In this document: positions 56,319 through 64,000 of the stretch, piece after piece
Layout: every line of letters begins with the position of its first letter
Position numbering within the stretch: position 1 is the stretch's first letter
Origin: Metaphire vulgaris
Lineage: Eukaryota > Annelida > Clitellata > Crassiclitellata > Megascolecidae
Assembly: GCA_018105865.1 (NCBI GenBank)
Contig: CM030852.1
Span: 9,122,534-9,186,533 of the forward strand
Direction: 5' to 3'
DNA: 64,000 bases
The notes under the pieces: model-generated
The model's input: the letters and a program-made list of their open reading frames with translations, nothing else
Told to the model about the DNA's origin: nothing
Databases searched by the model: none
Position numbers and translations under genes: made by a program

Positions 56319-56384
<66 letters not shown>
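56278..56384. repeat. (AGC)n/(AAC)n/(AAT)n microsatellite
   Basis: A triplet tract grading from CAG through CAA to AAT, followed by atgtgatttgaggtgtttta, which also follows the (AAT)n at 6648 (atgtgattttaagtggttta). The two tracts therefore share a mobile-element tail. Confidence 0.9.
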
Positions 56385-56385
<1 letters not shown>

Positions 56386-56566
56386 TGATTTGAGGTGTTT
56401 TAGGAGGCTAAGTATTTGAATAAACTCGTTACATTTTCTTATGACATGATTCGCATTGAAAAACCTGTCATCAGTTGTTAGGAACGGGTGACAATATTAT
56501 AGCCTACACCTTTATATTACCAGATTACAGAGTGAAAATGTAGGGAAATTAGTTAGTTGATCTTAC

Positions 56567-56644
56567 AGCTCAGAGTTCGCCTGGTCTACACAGAGCACCC
56601 CCCCCCATCACCAGCAGCAACAGCAGCTGCAGAAGCATCTTCAT
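56567..56644 (-). pseudogene. Relic signal-peptide exon, paralog of the 61,280 exon
   Basis: ATG at 56644 opens MKMLLQLLLLLVM, then a run of nine G. After it the sequence aligns with the functional exon at 61216-61280 (tagaccaggc shared), including the donor GAGCT-gtaag. In the observed frame a stop follows; one fewer G would restore the alignment frame. Upstream sequence to about 56850 is also shared. No second or third exon of the paralog was found. It is either a broken duplicate or a homopolymer error in a gene with missing exons. Confidence 0.6.
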
Positions 56645-56850
56645 CGAATCACTAATTCTTGTTCAAAAGATGAAGTTTCTTCTCTCGAACTCAGTCACTT
56701 CTGTCGAAATCCTTGACGACGTCTGTGTCTCATAAGAGCTTATATCGAGCTGTTGACAGATGGCTTTTTAAAACTGTTCATCGAGCTGTTGACAGGTGAC
56801 CTAACTTATTGACGAGCAGACGACTTTCAAATCAAAGTTATATATGACCG
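56645..56850 (-). promoter_or_regulatory. Duplicated 5' flank with TATA-like box
   Basis: Shares blocks with 61310-61490: gaagtttcttctctc, a cgtctgt-tct block, gctgttgacag, tgacgagcag and ttatatatgaccgac versus gttatgaccgac. The minus strand has TATATAA at about 56837-56843, roughly 195 bp before the relic ATG. This suggests a core promoter and 5' UTR duplicated together with exon 1. Confidence 0.45.
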
Positions 56851-57361
56851 ACCACGCTGTCGGAATTTTATGGTGTTGACAAATTTACCTACAAATTACC
56901 AACACCGATTAAGAGTCTTCACAAAGCGTGGTGAGCTGCCTGGGATGAGCCCAGTTTGAACATTTAAAGATGAAATGGGGTTCAAATCCTGATGCTTGGT
57001 GCATATATTTCTGACTACTTGAAAGTATTTTGGCCAAACCCCCCACGGGAAAATTATTTTCATGGGCGTTAGTTCTTCTGGCGACGTCTGGGTCAGAGCC
57101 CCAGCTGCCACCAATTATTATGGATTAGACTAGATGTAAATCTTGATATTTGGTGCAAATTTCCAGACTATGCGACAGTTATTCGTGCGATCATTTTCTT
57201 ACCCCACATTGGATAAATTTTCTTAACGTTTCTCCAAGAAACTCCCCATTAGTATTGGCCTGCCCATAGGGCCCCAGAACGATGCCTCTATTGGTTTAGA
57301 ACCGCTTGCAACCGTAGACGTTTTAAATAGTATCAGTATTGGACAATATGAGCTCTGATCG

Positions 57362-57516
57362 CAGTGTTTATTCTAGGCTTTCTCTGGAGAATTTCCCCCA
57401 AATTTTGAATTTCCCCAAAGTTTGACATTTTGGCAAGTAGTATGACCTTCCCAGTATCTTCTACCTCCAAACATTTTAAACTCCCCCAATGTCTAGTTGC
57501 GCTAGAATAGCCAGTG
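57362..57516. mobile_element. MITE with CAGTGTTTATTCTAG ends, copy 4
   Basis: The left end is intact and the right end is GAATAGCCAGTG. The flanks share tctgatc with a one-base offset, so the duplication is imperfect. Most diverged of the four copies. Confidence 0.72.
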
Positions 57517-57861
57517 TCTGATCTACATTTTAACGACTTTACGGTAATAATTATGATAAAGTGAACTCGTAATCAAGGTTACCACCTGCGGTCTTTGATG
57601 TCTTTATGTGAGGTCCCTACAGACAGACATGTTGGAGATGCAGGCGTTCGAGTCGGTGTAAGAGACAGCTGAAGACGCCCTGTTTTTATCGTCTTGTTTC
57701 TGATCTCTACGATCAAAAACAGAACGATAAAACTGGGGGGGGGCGAATTCGCCGTTATAAATACACGGGTATACATTTCCCATGACATTCACTGCGCAGT
57801 CACTGGAGTTCGGCTGTTGATGATCAACTGTTATAAGTCACAGCTGCCATCACAATCGACC

Positions 57862-58137
57862 CAGAAATGGCCATGGGTTGGGTTAACCCATGGAATGGGT
57901 TGGGTTGGATTGGGTTAGGTTGGGTCAGACTTTTCCATATTTATGGTGGGTTTGGTTTGGTTGGGTTGGGTTAGAAAATAAGTCATTGTTTAAAAACATT
58001 ACAATGTATTACGGCTGGTTGGGTTGGGTTGGGTCAAGTAACCCTATAGCCGGAGGCCCGGCGTGGGTTGGGCTGTGTTGGAGATTTTATGGGTTGAGTT
58101 GGGTTGGGTTCTAAAAATGGACCTATGGCCATCTCTG
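57862..58137. mobile_element. hAT-like MITE filled with GGGTTG repeats
   Basis: Ends CAGAAATGGCCATGGG and CCTATGGCCATCTCTG are inverted. A perfect 8-bp duplication AATCGACC (57854-57861 and 58138-58145) flanks it. The interior is dominated by ttgggttggg. A relative, with nested insertion, is at 5130-6306. Confidence 0.87.
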
Positions 58138-58625
58138 AATCGACCAGAAGTCGCCTGGAAACTGTAGTCTTGCAAGTTGCAAAAGCCCACCTGCATTTAA
58201 ACGAAACGCAAAAGATACTTGCCAACAATCGAGTAGCCGCGATGGGGCATGCCTCGTGTGAGATGGAAACAGTCGTGAGATTTGAAACAAAAACAATTGA
58301 AAAACATTTTATTCAATGAATGGGATTGCCTAAAAGTTTTCATCGGAGCCTGAATTCCCCCCCCCCCACTTCCATCCCCATTTAACCTACAAAGACCACC
58401 CTAAGGCTCTATAAGGCTCTATAGGACGCAGAAACCACAGGTAGCCTACTTTTCACTCATAAACAACAAACGTCAGCAATAAAAACTGAAGATGCATTTC
58501 AGCCAATGCAAGCAGCTATTGTATTCAGATGATTCAGTATAATTTCACATTTACTTGAATAATCCGAATGGAATAAGAAAAAGGCGTATAGATCCATAAG
58601 TTACCTGAAGCGAGCATATATAGGT

Positions 58626-58993
58626 CAGTGGTTCTTAACCGGGGGTACTATAGCACACCTTGGGGGTATTTGAAGGACGTTGTAGGGGTATGCAGAATGA
58701 TCCGGAAAAAGTCTGTTTTAAAGACTTTACATAGGCTACACCAATGTACACTTAAAGCTTGGGATACTGTAGAAATTTTGCACCTAATTCGGATTTGTAA
58801 TTATAATTAGTATTATTGTTTCTGGCACGTGCACAATCTATGACAGAAGTTTGTTGCAGTCTTTAATTTTGTGAATAAATTGGGAACATAAAATTTTATT
58901 CTCAGGTAAGATAGGCTGGTGGGAGTACTTCGCTCTCCTATACTTGTTTCAGAGGTACGCAGTTACTAGTCACAAATTGGTTAAGAACCACTG
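58626..58993. mobile_element. hAT-like MITE with CAGTGGTTCTTAACC ends, copy 2
   Basis: Ends CAGTGGTTCTTAACC and GGTTAAGAACCACTG. Flanks atataggt and gtataggc agree at 6/8. Length equals that of copy 1 at 49964. Confidence 0.82.
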
Positions 58994-59139
58994 GTATAGG
59001 CGAAAGGCAATTTTGCTAAATATAATATGCATGTCCAGAAATGTAGCTTTAGCAAAGATGCGCAGCGTTATGCTGCTTTATCCTCCGTTGATGTTTGTGA
59101 CGCGCGCGCGAGCGACTGACACACATCTTCATCGTGTGA

Positions 59140-61280
59140 TCAATTGTCGTTCTGTTTGATCCTCATTTTGAGGGCGCTCAGTTCAGCCACCAAAGTTCCT
59201 TTTTTGTAGAAGTACAGGCTCTTGTTATCGTACTCGCACGTCAGACAGGCGCATTTACAGTCTCCGAACCAATACCCACCCTTGTACTCGGACGCACAGT
59301 TCCGTTCGGGTTGGTTGTCATTGTCGCGGTCGAAGGTGGAGAATTTCATGCTTACCAAAGGATTCCCGGACGCATTTAGGCAACTCCGTGCAGAGCCCAC
59401 CTCTCCGGACAAGTTTATCGTGTAATCGTTCTCTTCGCTGTCGACCGTTATTTTGGAAAATTCTACGGAGTGCCATAGCCCGTCTGACTTGAGTTGCACC
59501 TAAACATCAAAATCCGAACAGCTTGGGATATTGAACAGCAGTGTGACGTAGCCAGGGGGGTCCAGAACAGGTCGGGGAGGAGGAGGAGGGACGTCGACCT
59601 TTTGGAGTAAAAATTCTCCGACGAGCAAAGAAAGCTCGTCAAGGAGTTCTACCACACATTCACGTAGCTTATACTCTTTGCTCATGTTCTATCCCCCTAG
59701 AAAATTTCTCAACGTTTTTGCGCAAATCCAACGACTGGTCTCAGCCAGAATAGGGTGATCCCTAGCTAGGTGGCAGAGGCGTAGCGACGGGAGGGTATAT
59801 CGGTATATATACCCCCACCCCCCAAAAAAAATCAGTCTACCTTAAAGTTTTTTATGTGACTTATATGTGGTTATATGTGGTTATATGTAGTTTATATGGT
59901 TTATAGTTAAGGTTTATACCCCCTCCCCAACATTTATACCCTCCCAACTCAAATTCCTGGCTACGCCCCTGCCAGGTGGCCCAGTGGCACTGCTGATAAA
60001 TTGCACAATTATCCTTAATTAAATTGAATTTGAGATTTTTAGACTGAATCAAGAAAGTACTCACAGTGTAGAACTACTTGACCTGACTATATGACCCATC
60101 TAACTTTTATCACCTTTTATCGCCTTCCAATTTGCACCACTGCGAGGCATGAACAAAGAACCATTCGGTTTGTATTTGAGCTACTGTAATGCTAATCTGG
60201 CTATATCTTTCAATTATTCTAATGTATTGTTCTTGCCTCAGCCCGAAATCTGTAAGTTGAGCCACAGTTAGTTGTGATGTCGTGCAGCTTTTCGTTGCCG
60301 ATGTAGAATTCTCCTTCGTCGCCGTTTTCTGGGTGACCGAATCCATGCTTGTAGTCATCCCAGTTGCGATTGAATTTCTCGGAATTGTCGAAACGATTCA
60401 ATATGAGTGACCATTCTTGTCCATCAGAAGGAAGGCTGCTGATGCTGTAAGCAAGATCGGATCTTACGTATCATACGTAGGCCCTATTGTGTTTTCAATC
60501 TTGAAATACGTATAGTCTAAATACGCGTATGGTAAAAGTTCCGTACGTTGTTGCTCGACTCCACTGTCAACGTATTTTAACGTATAAATACGCGTATAAT
60601 AGGCCCTATATTTGGACATAGTTTACGTATGATACGCGTATAATTCCAGTGGACGTAACGTATGGTCGAATCTTGGCTGTAGCCTAAGTATGAAATCATT
60701 TCTTACACGGAAACCACACGACTAGACTATTGGGCGGCGCTTTATGAACAGCGTACGTAGTGTCTGAGATTTCGAAAAACTAGCTGGTTTAAAAATTGGT
60801 GTTGGTGAAGAGTAAGACCGGTCGGTTGAAGCGGGGGAAATGTTTAATTGTTTCATGATGCTAAATGATTTAGTCAAATAAGTTAATGACATCGTAAACT
60901 TTCTTTCTTATTGTGTATAGATCGGACCAGTGGTGGTGGGGGATGTAGGCACTAGAGTGACTAGAGAGTGACCAGAAAATTCACCGTCTTCCCCACAAAA
61001 AGACACTGGTCGTGACCTTCCCAGGAGTATGACAAAGTCCCACCAGCAGAAATGGTCAAGCGCTGTAATATACTACGAAGTGTGTTGTGTTGACAATCGC
61101 CCTCATATAGCGACTAGGCTACATACATAAAGATTAAATTTTGGGAAAGAAGTGAAAATCTACAGAAGACGTCAAACTCGAATCTTACTAATAATAGGCC
61201 TAACTCCATGCTTACTCCGCTTTTGCCTGGTCTAACACCGCCAAAAACGACAACACCAAAAGCAGAAGCATGAAGCGCAT
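59140..61280 (-). CDS. Secreted short fibrinogen-related domain protein, 3 exons
   Basis: Exons 61280-61216, 60444-60237 and 59499-59140 join in phase into 210 codons plus stop. Exon 1 encodes a signal peptide (MRFMLLLLVLSFLAVLDQAK-A). Exon 2 reads GQEWSLILNRFDNSEKFNRN, WDDYKHGFGHPENGDEGEFY and IGNEKLHDITT, the core of a fibrinogen C-terminal domain. Exon 3 has MKFSTFDRDNDNQPERNCAS, with the calcium-binding DRDND, then EYKGGYWFGDCKCACLTCEY, ending ALKMRIKQNDN. The domain lacks its usual first roughly 35 residues and the NLNG ligand-pocket motif, and has an unusual CKCACLTC cluster. The intron 2 donor is GC (GAG-gcaaga); intron 1 starts gtaagc. Proteins with this domain are often lectin-like immune or adhesion factors; a role here is inference. 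Confidence 0.82.
59774..59971. mobile_element. hAT-like MITE, CAGAGGCGTAGCG ends
   Basis: Ends CAGAGGCGTAGCG and TGGCTACGCCCCTG. Flanks ctaggtgg and ccaggtgg form a 7/8 duplication. It lies in the GC-AG intron of the fibrinogen-domain gene. The interior has ttatatgtggttatatgtgg direct repeats. Confidence 0.8.
60460..60675. repeat. Cluster of TACGTAT/CGCGTAT motifs
   Basis: About a dozen tacgta, acgtat or cgcgta motifs in roughly 210 bp, several in palindromic pairs (atacgtaggccctatt and aataggccctata), directly upstream of exon 2 of the fibrinogen-domain gene. Probably a MITE remnant; nothing coding. Confidence 0.55.
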
Positions 61281-62510
61281 TTTCTTCGAATCTCTTCTTC
61301 CCGTTGCCGTTCGAATGATGAAGTTTCTTCTCTCTAATTCAATTTCCTTTGTCAAATCCCACGTCTGTATCTCACTGGATGCGATTGATTCGGCGCTATA
61401 TGAAATTATATTGAACTGTCGATAGGTGGCGTGACTTGGCGACGCGCAGCAGATGGACTCTTAAATAGAGTTATGACCGACTGATGCTGTCAACATATGT
61501 TATTGTGCAGCTGTGCAGTCAGATGGACCTTCATAATCTCGACTGATTCGAGAACATATCTGAACATCTGACGCCAACAAGTAATGCTTAACTAGAATAG
61601 ACCCAATACTCGAAAACCAGGCGTGCAAACAAGTTTAACTCGAAGTATTCTATGCTGCGGCGGCGGCTGCATCTGACAGTGAGTCGATTATCCAAATCGA
61701 AGCCGAACTTTGGCCGAGCGGTCGAAAAACCCTGGCCCGTGGGCTGAATTTGTCCCGCGAAGATGTTCCTTTCGGTCGGCGAGATCAGAGTGTTTAATTC
61801 CTATACTCCTGGACTCCGGGAGGGGGGACTGACAAGGCCGGGGGAAGTCAGCTAGGGGGCTGCTTATTCGGGTGCTCTGTCGAAAGAGGGGTTCCATACT
61901 CCAGCGTCGTCACTCCTCTCTATCGTCACCTTCACAGTTGAATGCTTGTTTTTTGCCGTAGTGTCTAACATCCACTCCAAGTTCCAACATAGATGTCCTT
62001 GGTCACCCTTTCCGAGCATTCGCTTTCATTTTCATTTCTGGTAGCTTACTTCTCTTTTAGCAGGCATTAATCTTCTCTCAGAAGTCAGAACATGCCCTAC
62101 ACGCTTCTTTTGTCCAGTTCGAATAGCGTTTATAGGGCCTTCTCTTAGGCTTAGTATTTTATGTCCCTGCTAAATTCAAAGCACTGTTGCCTCTGAAGAC
62201 GCTTCACCCTCTTCATACTCGGACAGTTCTTGCATGGTACTCGTGCTTTCTCAGTGGCCGCTCCTCAAACGCTAGGACTCATTGCCTCGCGCGTAGGCAT
62301 GCGCAATTGCGCATCGCAAATTCATTAGACCTACAGATTTTTCGAGCACGACGAAAAAACCGATCTCTTTTACATGCATGGTTTATCCACCATAGACTGT
62401 CACCCGCTTGTCCGGCCGAACATCCTGGATTTGACGTAGATCTTTAATGAGTTTGATTTGGTGTGCCCAGTGTTGGGATAGACTGATAGTTACATGTCAA
62501 AAGAAATATA
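61281..62510. other. 5' flank of the fibrinogen-domain gene and unassigned sequence
   Basis: The first 200 bp match the flank of the relic exon at 56.6 kb and are a likely promoter and 5' UTR. Near 61720 ccctggcccgtgggctga resembles the hAT interior at 18560. The rest, to 62510, has no supported exon; an 86-codon open frame at 62187 shows no family features. Confidence 0.4.
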
Positions 62511-62514
62511 TTTC

Positions 62515-64000
62515 AGATTACACTGGTCAACAAGGTTTTTGTTTCCTGTGCAATTTCTGGTGTTCCATGTAGATTTTGTCATGCTGATTACAGGAATAAT
62601 TTTGAAATTTTCTTATCACGTCAGTTTTTGAGAAAAAGCTGATTTTAAATTTTAAAATTATAAGAATTTTAAAATTGTGGTTTTCGAGAGTTATCTGAGT
62701 TATGGGTATTCAGGTTAGGCAAGAATCTTATGTGACCGCCATAACAGATGTAATATGCACTGCTGGCTCACTTAACTACATGGATTTTGAAAATTAGTAT
62801 AATTAGGCATGTCCAGACATGCCCAGACGCGCCCAAACCTGTCTTCAAGACTACATGCCTAGCATGTATTGTTGCTATGGTTACGCAGTCCTATATAAAT
62901 ACCAAGCAGCACTAGGAAAAACTGCAGTCTTTCTATTTGATGAGATATAACTGTTTAGTTAAAGGCTGTGAATTAAATATATTAACTAATTTAATTAAAG
63001 TTTCTGAAATGTCGCGTCGATGTCAATAGCAGTGACACGTTCTGCTACATCTGTGGAGAGTTTACGTTGAAATCAAAATCTACAGTAGACAGCAATCATA
63101 AAGAAAGGATATGAGTTATACTTTTGCAAAATTGGCGACCAGGACAAAGTATGGGCACCAAAATATGTTGTTCATCTTGTGCTACCAGTCTGCGAGCTTG
63201 GCGCAGGTAAGCGCCCATCCATGCCATTCTTACCAATGATATGGAGGGAGCAGAATAATCATGTAACGGATTGCTATTTCTGTATGACGAATGTTACAGG
63301 ATTTTCTTCAAAGAATAAGAAGTCTATTGAGTATCCTAACCTTGCCTCGGCAATGAGACCAGTTCCACGACGACGAGAGTCTTCCTGTTCCAACCCCCAA
63401 ACCCCGAGTTTTGTACACTGGAGGACGAGGAGAGCATGCAAAGACAGATGAAATGCTGCAGATAATTGATGATTCGGCTACGGAAGACCCAGAGTTTGAG
63501 CCATCGACATCCAGCAATCCTCATTTGATTTCTCAGGCAGAGCTCAATGATCTGGTCAGAGACTGATTTGCCAAAAAATCAAGCAGAATTGCTTGGATCT
63601 ATAGAATATGGAATCTGCTCTCAGGTACAAAAACCAGTATTTCGCAAACAGCATGAAGACTTGACTCGATTCTTTAAAAAAATCGACAGTCTTACGGCAT
63701 TGACATTGATGGATTGCTTTCTGCTTTCGAGTCGACAATCCATCCGAATGGCGAAGTTGACTCTTCGCTGTTAAGTTTAAAAACTGTTTTGCTTCACAAT
63801 GGCAATTAATACCCTTCAGTACCCATTGGACATGCTGCTTACATGGTCATATGAGAACATGCAGCTGCTATTGAAACACATAGAATATTCGAGATACAAC
63901 TGGAATATATGGGGATCTGAAAGGTTGCAATTCAACTCGGTCTGCAGTTAGGCTACACCAAGAACTGCAGCTTTCTTTGCGAGTCAGCCGAGCTAGAGAT
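62515..64000 (+). mobile_element. Decayed multicopy mobile-element gene, runs off the edge
   Basis: From about 63009 (atgtcgcgtcgatg) frames jump repeatedly but give a consistent protein: a CxxC-type start, WREQNNHVTDCYFCMTNVTG then FSSKNKKSIEYPNLASAMRP, ESLPVPTPKPRVLYTGGRGE in another frame, SQAELNDLVRD, DLPKNQAELLGS, SLLSLKTVLLHNGN and LGLQLGYTK. This matches, from memory, a protein that occurs in many copies in cnidarian and arthropod genomes and is considered transposon-associated. At least five frame changes and stops make it a pseudogene. The region from about 62515 (cactggtcaacaaggttttt) may be its 5' non-coding part. Confidence 0.65.

Noticed and set aside
55397..56320. A 307-codon host protein with a Leu-rich start
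   Set aside because: The Leu run comes from a triplet repeat, the middle is a MITE, and the rest is a LINE ORF2 C-terminus.

Overview
This is a window of animal nuclear DNA: AT-rich, with split genes, GT-AG introns and dense repeats. Gene content (MCM8, an otopetrin, a fibrinogen-domain protein), 5S-derived and tRNA-derived SINEs, CR1-type LINEs, and many hAT and PIF/Harbinger miniature elements suggest an invertebrate, possibly a marine deuterostome. That last step is inference and no species is claimed.

Layout. (1) 1-6.5 kb, minus strand: four consecutive exons of an otopetrin proton-channel gene (864-6461). Its introns are filled with SINEs, hAT-like elements and a Harbinger element nested in a hAT. 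The 5' end and the 3' end (probably off the left edge) were not found. (2) 6.5-14 kb: no confident gene, but LINE fragments, microsatellites and MITEs. (3) 14,051-48,170, plus strand: an essentially complete MCM8 DNA helicase gene in 29 coding exons. All splice phases fit and the sum is 2,501 coding bases, one short of 834 codons. That gap is a single-base frameshift in exon 12. Exon 9 contains a segment matching a CR1 LINE ORF2 C-terminus in the same reading frame. Intron 21 holds a CR1 LINE and a 3.2-kb DNA transposon with about 1.1-kb terminal inverted repeats and CTTT target duplications. (4) 48.6-50.5 kb: LINE remnants, a near-perfect 300-bp hairpin and a hAT MITE. (5) 50.8-54.6 kb, plus strand: a short gene for a small secreted cysteine-rich protein of unknown family. 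(6) 55-59 kb: a LINE remnant with a nested MITE, a relic of a duplicated promoter and signal-peptide exon, and two further hAT MITEs. (7) 59,140-61,280, minus strand: a three-exon secreted protein with a truncated fibrinogen-related domain, one intron of which starts with GC. (8) 62.5-64 kb: a decayed multicopy mobile-element gene running off the right edge.

The host genes are unrelated. MCM8 acts in homologous recombination and interstrand-crosslink repair, otopetrin conducts protons across membranes, and the two small proteins are predicted to be secreted. The most unusual features are the LINE-like segment inside MCM8 exon 9, the long-TIR transposon, a four-copy MITE family with 9-bp target duplications, the two secreted-protein genes and the large hairpin.
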